From Streptomycetaceae bacterium (GTDB taxonomy: Bacteria > Actinomycetota > Actinomycetes > Nanopelagicales > Nanopelagicaceae), in NCBI GenBank assembly GCA_027483765.1, contig JAIXTW010000010.1:62001-126000 (forward strand): DNA of 64,000 bases, written 5' to 3'. The notes beneath the pieces were generated by a model. The model was not told the origin of the DNA. It was given only the letters and a program-made list of their open reading frames with translations, and did no database searches. Shown piece by piece: positions 46,035-54,232 of this stretch. A program made the position numbers and the translations under genes. Within the stretch, counting starts at the first letter, position 1, and the number at the start of each line of letters is the position of its first letter.

Positions 46035-46745
46035 ATGAGCAGCAAAGTGACCAAAATTGAGAAGGTTACTGTCGCCTACTTCTTTACTGTCAAAGGCAAG
46101 AGTATCCCTTTCGCCTTTATGAGCATGGCAATCCACGCGCTGCGCGCGCGGATGTTCACCGGGATTTCATTTGCGAAGCTGCTCGGAACGGGAAGCGGTG
46201 AAACTTTTACTCCCTCTGATGCAAATCTCTACCGTTGGGGCATGGTCGTTGTTATCAGCAAAGACCAGTTATCCGCTTTTGATCAATCTTCGATAATTCG
46301 CGGGTGGCGCCGTAGATCGTCTTCAGAGTTTCGAGCAGTAATGACTCCGATTTCATCCCATGGACTCTGGGCTAAGAAAAATCCTTTTGATTTCACCACA
46401 CCGCTAGTAAATCCTGATGCAAAAATTGCAGCGATTACCCGTGCTCGGATTAAGTGGAGCAAGAACTTCATCTTCTGGAAATCAGTGCCACCGGTAGTGA
46501 CAGATTTGCATCAATCCCCCGGTTTTATCGCCGCAATCGGAATCGGAGAAGCACCGATTGGATTACAAGGCACCTTTTCGCTCTGGGAGTCGGCAGCGGC
46601 CCTGCGAGATTTTGCCTACAAGGGAGCTGCGCATCAGAAGGCGATAGCGCAGACGAAAGAGATTGATTGGTATGCCGAAGAACTCTTCGCCCGCTTTGAA
46701 GTTGTTGAAATTCGAGGCGAGATTTCTTCAGATACTGCAAGGTAG
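46035..46745 (+). CDS. crtA: spheroidene monooxygenase-like carotenoid oxygenase (CrtA family)
   Basis: A 236-residue protein matching the CrtA family, which inserts a keto group at C-2 of acyclic carotenoids such as spheroidene. Conserved stretches are KLLGTGSGETFTPSDANLYRWG, TRARIKWSKNFIFWKSVPPV, SPGFIAAIGIGEAPIGLQGTFSLWES and the C-terminal IDWYAEELFARFEVVEI. It opens a run of four plus-strand carotenoid genes. The real substrate is unknown; the context of an acyclic pathway is consistent with CrtA chemistry. Confidence 0.78.
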   Translation: MSSKVTKIEKVTVAYFFTVKGKSIPFAFMSMAIHALRARMFTGISFAKLLGTGSGETFTPSDANLYRWGMVVVISKDQLSAFDQSSIIRGWRRRSSSEFRAVMTPISSHGLWAKKNPFDFTTPLVNPDAKIAAITRARIKWSKNFIFWKSVPPVVTDLHQSPGFIAAIGIGEAPIGLQGTFSLWESAAALRDFAYKGAAHQKAIAQTKEIDWYAEELFARFEVVEIRGEISSDTAR

Positions 46746-46759
46746 GGCAGACTTAACCT

Positions 46760-47566
46760 ATGTCGATCCGCCATTACAACCCACGTCGCAGACGCCGTGG
46801 CGGAATTTCGCCCAACGCACGTAACTTCCTCTACGCACTCGTTGGACTTTATATTCTGTTGCAAATTTCCTATCCCCTCATCAGCGGAGAAGCGCTACGA
46901 ATAGTCACGATTGCAACAATTTACGCCGGAGCCACCGCGATGATTGTGCATGGTCACCTCTCTTATGGATTGAAATATTCTTCGCGATACGTTCCGACTG
47001 TTTTTCTCTTTGGTCTTGGCATAGAAACTCTTGGGGTGCATACCGGATGGCCATTTGGAACCTATCAATACAGTCCATCACTCGGTTTCGCAATCTTTGA
47101 TGTTCCTTTTGTAGTTCCTTTTGCCTGGTTGATGATGGTGCATCCAGCCCTGATTGCTGCCCGTCGAGTTTCGACAAACTGGGTATTTCTCTATGGCGGT
47201 GCGCTACTCATGGCTTGGGATCTATTCCTTGACCCACTGATGGTTGGTGCCGGGCGTTGGACGTGGGAAGTTCCCGGCGCGCACGTTCCATTTACTCCAG
47301 ATGTTCCACTTTCCAATGCCTTCGGTTGGTTACTTTCCGGGCTCGTCATAACAGGGATAGTGCATCTGATTTTGCCGCGCGATCGTCGAAAAGAGAGCGC
47401 CTCACTTGTCGCTGTTGATGCAATTTTAATTTGGACCTTGTTCGGCGGTTTTGTTGGCAATCTATTCTTCTTTGATCGCCCAGGTTTGGCTGTCTTTGCA
47501 ACGCTCGTATTGGGAGCAATCCTGAGTCCGTACTTCTTCTCCAGCTGGCTCAGTAATAAAGATTAG
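46760..47566 (+). CDS. carotenoid biosynthesis membrane protein (CruF-like)
   Basis: A 268-residue protein with about seven hydrophobic segments and the signature IETLGVHTGWPFGTYQYSPSLG, followed by VPFVVPFAWLMMVHPALIAAR and MAWDLFLDPLMVGAGRWTWE. This is the DUF422/CruF family; CruF hydrates the 1',2' double bond of acyclic or monocyclic carotenoids, and bacterioruberin hydratase is a relative. It lies 14 bp after the crtA-like gene and 6 bp before the glycosyltransferase, so it probably provides the hydroxyl that is glycosylated. Confidence 0.83.
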   Translation: MSIRHYNPRRRRRGGISPNARNFLYALVGLYILLQISYPLISGEALRIVTIATIYAGATAMIVHGHLSYGLKYSSRYVPTVFLFGLGIETLGVHTGWPFGTYQYSPSLGFAIFDVPFVVPFAWLMMVHPALIAARRVSTNWVFLYGGALLMAWDLFLDPLMVGAGRWTWEVPGAHVPFTPDVPLSNAFGWLLSGLVITGIVHLILPRDRRKESASLVAVDAILIWTLFGGFVGNLFFFDRPGLAVFATLVLGAILSPYFFSSWLSNKD

Positions 47567-47572
47567 TCACTG

Positions 47573-48646
47573 ATGCAATTCGCACTCTTTGCGCTCTGTT
47601 ACTTCGTCTTACTCATCGCACTCGTAAACTTCTTCACTATTCGCATTCCTCGAAATAGTTCGCAAATTTCCAAATCGGTTACCGTGTTACTGCCAATGAG
47701 AAACGAGCAGGATAATGTTGCCGATTGTGTCGCTGAACTCATGGCGCAAATCAATGTTCATTCATTGCAGGTCATCATTATTGACGACCAATCAACAGAT
47801 AACACCTCTGAGATTCTCACTAAATCTATTGGCAACGACTCGCGATTCACGGTCATTGCTTCCACTGGCCCTCGCGCAGGTTGGCTCGGTAAAGTTTCGG
47901 CGCTACAAGCTGGTTTTGAGAAGAGTAAAGGTGAGATTGTCATCTGCCTCGATGCCGATGTGCGCTTGAAGCCCGATGCCATTGCCCGCGCCGTAAACCA
48001 ACTCGATGACCTGGCGCTAGATTTTATTTCTCCCTACCCGCATCAAATCGCCAATACCTTGAGCGAAAAGTTGATCCAACCGCTTTTGCATTGGTCATGG
48101 ATGAGTACGGTCGTTCTGCGCCTTGCCGAAAAGCTACCCTTTACAAGTACAGCAGTTGCAAACGGGCAATTCTTTCTGATTCGTTCATCTTCACTGAGCA
48201 AGATTGATGGTTTCACAACTGTATCCAATCAAATCCTTGATGATGTCGAGCTCGCGCGTTCTTTAATTGCCGCTGGGTTTAAAGGCGCTGTCACCGAAGG
48301 ATCAGATATCGCTCACACCCGTATGTACAAGAACTTCCATGAAATTCGCTTGGGTTACGGCAAATCGCTACATAAAGCATTTGGTGGAGTCTTGGGCGCC
48401 CTGATAGCTGTGTTGTTTATTGCAGCAACTGGAATTGCTCCCGTGTTACTTGCACTCGATGGATATTTCCTCGGTTGGATTGCCTTTTTCTGTATTGCAT
48501 TCACCCGAGCACTCAGCGCAATTCGTTCTCGTTCTAATCCACTGTATGCACTCTTGCACCCGATATCTGCCGCACTGCTGATTTATCTCATCGCATACTC
48601 TTGGGCTAAGCGCGGAAAAATTCAGTGGAAAGGTCGCACCGTATGA
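47573..48646 (+). CDS. family 2 glycosyltransferase (CruG/CrtQ-like)
   Basis: A 357-residue membrane-linked GT2 enzyme: N-terminal helix (residues 2-24), nucleotide-sugar site VTVLLPMRNEQDN and VIIIDDQSTDNTSEIL, GWLGKVSALQAGFE and the catalytic ICLDADVRLKPDA, then acceptor-side ILDDVELARSL, and three C-terminal helices. Similar enzymes add glucose or fucose to hydroxylated carotenoids. It overlaps the next desaturase as ATGA. The sugar cannot be told from sequence. Confidence 0.85.
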   Translation: MQFALFALCYFVLLIALVNFFTIRIPRNSSQISKSVTVLLPMRNEQDNVADCVAELMAQINVHSLQVIIIDDQSTDNTSEILTKSIGNDSRFTVIASTGPRAGWLGKVSALQAGFEKSKGEIVICLDADVRLKPDAIARAVNQLDDLALDFISPYPHQIANTLSEKLIQPLLHWSWMSTVVLRLAEKLPFTSTAVANGQFFLIRSSSLSKIDGFTTVSNQILDDVELARSLIAAGFKGAVTEGSDIAHTRMYKNFHEIRLGYGKSLHKAFGGVLGALIAVLFIAATGIAPVLLALDGYFLGWIAFFCIAFTRALSAIRSRSNPLYALLHPISAALLIYLIAYSWAKRGKIQWKGRTV

Positions 48647-50151
48647 CCGGACACGTTGGCAAGGTTAAGAACCCTGAACGTATTGCAGTAGTCGGTGCTG
48701 GTATTGGCGGTCTATGTACTGCAGCACGTCTTGCAAAAGCTGGTCATCACGTTACGCTCTTTGAAGCATCCGACCGCACTGGTGGAAAATGTCGAACTGA
48801 GTGGATTGGCCGATACGCATTTGATACCGGCCCATCACTTTTCACCTTACCTGCGGTTTATCGCGATTTCTTTCAACGCACTGGCGATGTCATGGGGCGC
48901 GTCCTAGAAATTGAAGAAGTAAGCCCATCTTTCGACTACCGCTTCCACGATGGCAAGAGTGTGAAGTTTGCCAATCTTTCTCGGAAGAAAACTCTGGCGG
49001 CAATTACAGAATCATTCGGTGAAGACGCTGCACGCGAATGGGATCGCGTTATGGTGCAAGCAGAGGCGATGTGGGATGTTTCGCGCGGACCATTTATTGA
49101 ATCTGAGTTGAAATCTCCGCTTGCGTTGCTGAAGAGACCACGCCTGATGCGTGATGTGAAGATTATTGCTCCGTGGAAATCCTTGCGCGGACTCGGAATT
49201 CAAAACCCGTATTTAGCAAAAATTATGGATCGTTATGCAACCTATAGCGGTTCTGACCCTCGAGTCGCACCGGCAGTGCTTTCCACAATTGCATTCGTGG
49301 AGGAAGCCTTTGGGGCATGGCATATTAAAGGCGGCGTTGGCACGCTATCGGAAAAGATAACTGAACGGTGCGAAAAACTTGGAGTAACGATTCGGTTAAA
49401 CACCTGGGTTGATGAAATTACAACCAAGGCTGGTGCGGTCACCGGTGTGGTTGTACAAGGCCATCACGAAGAATTTGATCGGGTAGTGGCAAATGCCGAC
49501 GCCCAATTTGTCTATCACAACCTCATGGCCCCCACCAATAAGGTGATGCGAGTCCGTAAGCAATTAGCAAAATCTGAGCCTTCTCTTGCCGGCTTCTCAT
49601 TGCTCTTGGGGCTCAAACCAAGTGCGGTGGAACCACTTGCTCATCACACCATTCTCTTTCCTGAAAATTATGATCTTGAATTTGAGTCTATTTTTACTAC
49701 CAAGACTCCGGTAGAGAAACCAACTATCTATATCTGCGCCCCGCGCGATCCGCTGATGGTCAAAGATGCTCATCACGAAGCATGGTTTGTTCTGGTAAAT
49801 GCTCCGCGCCATGACTCTGCTGGAAATGGTTTTGATTGGAATAATCCAGAGTTTAAACAGAGCTACGCCAACTCAATTATTGATCAGATTGAGGCGGCTG
49901 GAATTTCTATTCGGGAGCGCCTGGAAGTCCTTGAAATTCGTACTCCATTTGATTTGCAAGAGAGCGTTAACGCACCCGGTGGTTCGATTTATGGAAGTTC
50001 GAGCAATGGCGCACGTTCGGCTTTTTCACGAGCTAAGAATCGCTCTCCCATTAAAGGTCTCTACCTGGTTGGGGGCTCAGCCCACCCTGGTGGTGGATTG
50101 CCATTGGTTGGCTTAAGTGCCGAAATTGTTGCAAACGCGATTCTGGATTAA
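48643..50151 (+). CDS. CrtI-family carotenoid desaturase (CrtD-like)
   Basis: A 502-residue FAD-dependent amine-oxidase-like enzyme with IAVVGAGIGGLCTAARLAKAGHHVTLFEASDRTGGKC at the N terminus and the C-terminal YLVGGSAHPGGGLPLVGLSAEIV, both CrtI/CrtD signatures. Since a second crtI is next to crtB, this copy is likely a late-acting desaturase such as a C-3',4' desaturase (CrtD), which follows CruF/CrtC hydration. The start at 48643 (MTGHVGKVKNP) overlaps the GT2 stop. It is convergent with, and overlaps by 4 bp, the CDP-alcohol phosphotransferase gene. Confidence 0.84.
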   Translation: MTGHVGKVKNPERIAVVGAGIGGLCTAARLAKAGHHVTLFEASDRTGGKCRTEWIGRYAFDTGPSLFTLPAVYRDFFQRTGDVMGRVLEIEEVSPSFDYRFHDGKSVKFANLSRKKTLAAITESFGEDAAREWDRVMVQAEAMWDVSRGPFIESELKSPLALLKRPRLMRDVKIIAPWKSLRGLGIQNPYLAKIMDRYATYSGSDPRVAPAVLSTIAFVEEAFGAWHIKGGVGTLSEKITERCEKLGVTIRLNTWVDEITTKAGAVTGVVVQGHHEEFDRVVANADAQFVYHNLMAPTNKVMRVRKQLAKSEPSLAGFSLLLGLKPSAVEPLAHHTILFPENYDLEFESIFTTKTPVEKPTIYICAPRDPLMVKDAHHEAWFVLVNAPRHDSAGNGFDWNNPEFKQSYANSIIDQIEAAGISIRERLEVLEIRTPFDLQESVNAPGGSIYGSSSNGARSAFSRAKNRSPIKGLYLVGGSAHPGGGLPLVGLSAEIVANAILD

Positions 50152-50774
50152 GACAGAGTCTTTTTACCAACCTTCATTACCTGGATAAAACTAATCAACA
50201 AGAGAAGTACAAATGCGTATGAGAAATAAGTTACGCCCGGTAAACCGAGAATAAAAATAAGCAGAACCAGTGCCAGAAATATTGCCCGTACTGGACGCTC
50301 AGTTGCAGTCACGACTCCAATTTCAAAGTGACCAAGGGATGCCAGGCGCGCCCGGGCATATTCTTGAGTAGCTGCAATGGTCCACATCAGAATTGCCGCC
50401 CACGTAGGAATTCCCACGGTCCAACCAAAGTAGAGCCAGCAAGCTTCGGAGATGCGATCTGCTAGTGAATCAAGGACTGCGCCCCACTTACTTTCTCGTC
50501 GTTGCACAATGGCAACACTTCCGTCGATGCCATCGAAGAAGAGTGAGACTGCAAGGAGCACTAAAGCGAACGGAGCGCTTGCCGAGAAAGCCATCGCAAC
50601 TGCGGTGGTAAGTCCGAGCAAGGTAAGAAAATTCGGCGTGAACCTAAGGGCGGTACACACTCTCGCTACTTGATAAGAGAAAGTGAGCCAGCCCGCAACC
50701 GCGCCCCTAATCGCTGCACCCCCGTGAAGTTCGCTCCAACGATTTTTAAATTCTTGCTCAGTCATCGCAGTCAT
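50148..50774 (-). CDS. CDP-alcohol phosphatidyltransferase-family protein
   Basis: A 208-residue membrane enzyme with about six helices. The family motif DG-x2-AR-x8-G-x3-D-x3-D appears as DGSVAIVQRRESKWGAVLDS plus LAD (near residues 84-106): all Asp and Gly residues are kept but the Arg after Ala is Ile. Members make phospholipids such as phosphatidylglycerol phosphate or phosphatidylinositol phosphate. Product is unclear, particularly with the Arg change. The ATG overlaps the metF stop (ATGA). It lies between two carotenoid gene blocks, but on the opposite strand. Confidence 0.8.
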   Translation of the reverse strand: MTAMTEQEFKNRWSELHGGAAIRGAVAGWLTFSYQVARVCTALRFTPNFLTLLGLTTAVAMAFSASAPFALVLLAVSLFFDGIDGSVAIVQRRESKWGAVLDSLADRISEACWLYFGWTVGIPTWAAILMWTIAATQEYARARLASLGHFEIGVVTATERPVRAIFLALVLLIFILGLPGVTYFSYAFVLLLLISFIQVMKVGKKTLS

Positions 50775-51640
50775 CGGACATCCTTTATCTGTGAGTAAAT
50801 TTCGCGAGTAGCTGTTGAAGAATTCATGGTGTAGAAATGAAGCCCCGGTGCGCCACTTTCAAGTAATTTGTGGCAGAGATTTGTTGCAATTTCCACACCT
50901 AATTTACTGACATCTTCCGGATTATTTTCCACCGCTGCAAAGCGCTCTGAAATGGATGCAGGAATCGGTGTTCCGCCCAACTCTGCCATGCGATTGAGTT
51001 GCTTCACATTGGTTACTGGCAAGATGCCCGGAATAATTGGCAGGCTAGAACCCTTAGCCGCCAACTTGTCCACGAGTGCTTTCCACTTATCAACTTCAAA
51101 GAAAAATTGTGTTGTTGCAAATGTTGCACCACGTCGCTCTTTTTCCAATAACACTTCAATATCTTTATCGATATCGCCATTGGAAGCTGGGTGGCCATCT
51201 GGGAATGCGGCAACACCGATTGTGAATCCACCGAATTCTGCAGCTAGCGTCACTAGTTCATCTGCATAATTAAGCCCGCCATCTGTACTGACCCACGGTG
51301 CTCGCGGGCCACCGGTTGGATCTCCACGAAGCGCCAAAATGCTGGTAATTCCTGCATCACGGTACTTACCTAGGATTTCAATCAGTTCAGTACGAGTGGA
51401 GCCAACGCACGTTAAATGTGCAACGGTAGGAATGTTGGTGCGCGAAGTAATTTCAGAGGTGATGCGAATTGTGCGATCTCTCGTCGTTCCACCGGCGCCA
51501 TAGGTGACAGAGATAAAGTCTGGCGAAATTGATTCAAGTTGTGACATGGCCGACCAGAGTCGGTCTTCGCCCTCAAGATCCTTGGGCGGGAAAAATTCAA
51601 AGGAGTACGTGACCCCGCTTCCAACGCCACGTTTCTCCAC
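50771..51640 (-). CDS. metF: methylenetetrahydrofolate reductase
   Basis: FAD enzyme reducing 5,10-methylene-THF to 5-methyl-THF for methionine synthesis. The barrel shows YSFEFFPPKDLEGEDRLW near the N terminus, FISVTYGAGGTTRDRTI, AHLTCVGSTRTELIEIL, LALRGDPTGG and the ATTQFFFEVDKW segment. GTG at 51640 (289 residues) is preferred because TACTCT stands exactly 6 nt upstream; GTG at 51679 would overlap the start of crtE and has no ribosome-binding site. It is divergent from crtE. Confidence 0.92.
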   Translation of the reverse strand: MEKRGVGSGVTYSFEFFPPKDLEGEDRLWSAMSQLESISPDFISVTYGAGGTTRDRTIRITSEITSRTNIPTVAHLTCVGSTRTELIEILGKYRDAGITSILALRGDPTGGPRAPWVSTDGGLNYADELVTLAAEFGGFTIGVAAFPDGHPASNGDIDKDIEVLLEKERRGATFATTQFFFEVDKWKALVDKLAAKGSSLPIIPGILPVTNVKQLNRMAELGGTPIPASISERFAAVENNPEDVSKLGVEIATNLCHKLLESGAPGLHFYTMNSSTATREIYSQIKDVR

Positions 51641-51646
51641 TGCCTC

Positions 51647-51656
51647 AGAGTATCGT
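51647..51656. promoter_or_regulatory. overlapping divergent -10 elements for metF and crtE
   Basis: The 10 bases AGAGTATCGT carry two hexamers that share one TA: TACTCT on the minus strand (51652-51647), 6 nt before the metF GTG at 51640, and TATCGT on the plus strand (51651-51656), 6 nt before the crtE GTG at 51663. Both fit TANNNT and both predict leaderless messages. Only 22 bp separate the two start codons. Confidence 0.65.
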
Positions 51657-51662
51657 TGCGCC

Positions 51663-52748
51663 GTGGATAAAGAGCTCACTTTAAGCGTCGATAGCGTACG
51701 TATTGCCGTCAAGGAAGAGCTCACTCACTACCTCGCCGAACAACGCGACTATCTGACAAGCATTGCATCAGAGTTGATTCCGGTCTGCGACGCACTTGAA
51801 GATTACCTACTTGAAGGCGGCAAGAGACTTCGGCCGCTCTTTGCATATGCCGGATATTTGGCGGCCGGATCGAAACCAAGCAGAACAGATATTCGCGCGA
51901 TGGCAAGTCTGGAACTCTTGCAAGCATGCGCACTTATTCATGATGACTTGATGGATGGCTCAGATACCCGTCGCGGAAAACCGGCAATACATCGCCATTT
52001 CGAATCACTACATCGAGCTGGTTCTATGGCTGGAGTGCCAGAGCAATTTGGCGCAGCCGCTGCAGTACTTCTTGGAGACTTAGCTTTGGTGTGGTCTGAT
52101 CACATGTTACATAATTCAGGTTTGTCTCACGAGAGTCTGATGGCGGCGCTGCTAGTACATGATGAAATGCGAATTGAATTAATGGCTGGTCAATACTTAG
52201 ATGTGCGCGAGGCTGGTGAGAAAGAATTTAGCGTAGAGCGCTCACTACGCATTGCTCGTTACAAATCTGGAAAATACACAATTGAGCGTCCACTGCATTT
52301 GGGCGCAGTCATTGCCCGACCATCCAAGAGCGCCCATGGTGAACTCATTAACGTTCTCTCGGCTTACGGCCTACCCCTTGGCGAGGCATTTCAGTTGCGT
52401 GATGATTTACTTGGAATTTTTGGAGATCCGACGGTTACCGGAAAACCTGCCGGCGATGATTTACGCGAAGGCAAGCGGACCGTACTTATGGCCATGACTC
52501 TGGAAAAAGCTAGCTCTGCTATGCGAGAAGAGTTGATGCGCGACCTAGGAAATCCAAATCTCACCGTGCAGCGGGTCGAAGAGTTGCGTACCATCATCAC
52601 TGAAACTGGCGCCGTGGCGGAAGTAGAAAAGCTCATCGAAGAATTGGCGACAGAATCAAAGACCGCAGCTCAATCATCTGCCATTTCCGCAGATGCCCAA
52701 CCTTTCCTATTGGCACTTGCCGATAGCGCTACCCGCAGGAGTCACTAA
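51663..52748 (+). CDS. crtE: geranylgeranyl/polyprenyl diphosphate synthase
   Basis: Makes the C20 (or longer) prenyl diphosphate for carotenoids. The 361-residue all-helical enzyme has the first Asp-rich motif in ALIHDDLMDGSDTRRG (near residue 95) and the second in FQLRDDLLGIFGDP (near residue 245), plus EGGKRLRPLF near residue 40. The GTG at 51663 is the only good start; an open frame from 51504 runs through metF on the other strand. The gene heads crtE-crtI-crtB. Product length is assumed from context. Confidence 0.92.
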   Translation: MDKELTLSVDSVRIAVKEELTHYLAEQRDYLTSIASELIPVCDALEDYLLEGGKRLRPLFAYAGYLAAGSKPSRTDIRAMASLELLQACALIHDDLMDGSDTRRGKPAIHRHFESLHRAGSMAGVPEQFGAAAAVLLGDLALVWSDHMLHNSGLSHESLMAALLVHDEMRIELMAGQYLDVREAGEKEFSVERSLRIARYKSGKYTIERPLHLGAVIARPSKSAHGELINVLSAYGLPLGEAFQLRDDLLGIFGDPTVTGKPAGDDLREGKRTVLMAMTLEKASSAMREELMRDLGNPNLTVQRVEELRTIITETGAVAEVEKLIEELATESKTAAQSSAISADAQPFLLALADSATRRSH

Positions 52749-54232
52749 TGGTTGCACGTGTAAAAGGCCCTACCGATCACGTTGTTGTTGTCGGAGCTGG
52801 TTTAGCAGGCCTCAGCGCAGCAATGCGCTTAGCTGGGGCGGGGCGAAAAGTCACGGTGATTGAACGCGAATCAGTACCAGGCGGACGTAACGGTCTACTC
52901 AAAAAAGATGGCTACTCATTCGATACCGGTCCTTCAGTATTAACAATGCCTTCCCTGATTCAAGATGCCTTTACCTGTCTTGGCGAAGATATGAAGGATT
53001 GGCTAGAACTCATGCCGCTCTCTCCTTTGTATCGCGCTTTCTACGACGATGGATCGCAAATTGATGTCCACGCAAATACCGCCCAGATGGAAGAAGAGAT
53101 CCGCAATAAAGTTTCAGCGCAAGAAGCCCTTGGGTATCGCAAGTATGTAGATTTTGTGACCAAGTTGTACAAGTATGAAATGAATGACTTCATCGATCGC
53201 AATATCGATTCACCTCTTAATTTGCTGACACCTAATTTGGCGCGACTTATCGCATTGGGTGGATTTAGACACCTGCAGCCAAAAGTTAATCAGTACTTAA
53301 AAGATCCTCGCCTACAGAAGGTCTACTCATTCCAGGCTATGTACGCAGGTGTTAGCCCACAACAGGCGCTAGCAATTTACGCGGTGATTGCATATATGGA
53401 TTCAGTCAATGGCGTCTTCTTCCCTAAGGGTGGAATGCACGCAGTTCCTAGAGCACTTGCCGCAGCTGCGACTAAGCATGGGGTTGAGTTTAAGTACAAC
53501 ACCACAGTTACCGGACTCGATAAGCAGAACGGTCGCGTTAAGGCGGTACTTACTAATACCGGCGAACGCATTGAGTGTGATGTTGTGGTCATGAACCCTG
53601 ATCTACCAGTTGTCTGGCGCGACTTGCTTGGAAAGACGCCTTTGAATATCAAGCGACTTAAATATTCACCTTCGTGCGTAACCTTGCTCGTTGGTTCTTC
53701 CAGGAAGTATGGCCATATCGCCCACCACAATATTCACTTCGGAAAATCCTGGGACGGCGTCTTTGATGAATTAATCAAGAAGAAGCAGTTGATGTCTGAT
53801 CCTTCTGTACTTGTGACAGTTCCATCTCATGACGACCCAAGCCTGGCACCTGCAGGTAAGCAGTCCTATTACGTGCTCTTCCCAACTCCTAACTTGAGTG
53901 CAGGTATCGATTGGAAGAAAGAGGCAGGGCCATATCGCGATTCCATGATCAAGACCTTGGAAGAGCGTGGATATACCGGCTTCGGCGATGCAATTGAGAC
54001 TGAAGTAATGACAACTCCGCTTGATTGGAAGAATCAAGGAATGGAGCAGGGTGCACCATTTGCTAGCGCACATACCTTCTTCCAGACAGGTCCATTTAGA
54101 CCGCGCAACATTGCTGCCGGTTTTGAAAATGTCGTCTTTGCTGGAAGTGGAACGCAACCTGGCGTTGGAGTTCCGATGGTGCTCATCTCGGGTCGCTTAG
54201 CAGCAGAACGTATTGTAGGTCCGGTCAAGTAA
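52748..54232 (+). CDS. crtI: phytoene desaturase
   Basis: FAD-dependent desaturase converting phytoene to lycopene or a related product. The 494-residue protein has VVVVGAGLAGLSAAMRLAGAGRKVTVIERESVPGGR at the N terminus, SFDTGPSVLTMP near residue 57 and the C-terminal signature FAGSGTQPGVGVPMVLISGRLAAERI, close to the bacterial CrtI pattern. An AGGAG ribosome-binding site lies in the end of crtE and the stop and start overlap (TAATG). Confidence 0.94.
   Translation: MVARVKGPTDHVVVVGAGLAGLSAAMRLAGAGRKVTVIERESVPGGRNGLLKKDGYSFDTGPSVLTMPSLIQDAFTCLGEDMKDWLELMPLSPLYRAFYDDGSQIDVHANTAQMEEEIRNKVSAQEALGYRKYVDFVTKLYKYEMNDFIDRNIDSPLNLLTPNLARLIALGGFRHLQPKVNQYLKDPRLQKVYSFQAMYAGVSPQQALAIYAVIAYMDSVNGVFFPKGGMHAVPRALAAAATKHGVEFKYNTTVTGLDKQNGRVKAVLTNTGERIECDVVVMNPDLPVVWRDLLGKTPLNIKRLKYSPSCVTLLVGSSRKYGHIAHHNIHFGKSWDGVFDELIKKKQLMSDPSVLVTVPSHDDPSLAPAGKQSYYVLFPTPNLSAGIDWKKEAGPYRDSMIKTLEERGYTGFGDAIETEVMTTPLDWKNQGMEQGAPFASAHTFFQTGPFRPRNIAAGFENVVFAGSGTQPGVGVPMVLISGRLAAERIVGPVK

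Noticed and set aside
51504-51662. Upstream extension of crtE by 53 codons
   Set aside because: The added part is antisense to metF, does not look like a prenyl synthase N terminus, and bypasses the GTG at 51663 that has a correctly spaced -10.
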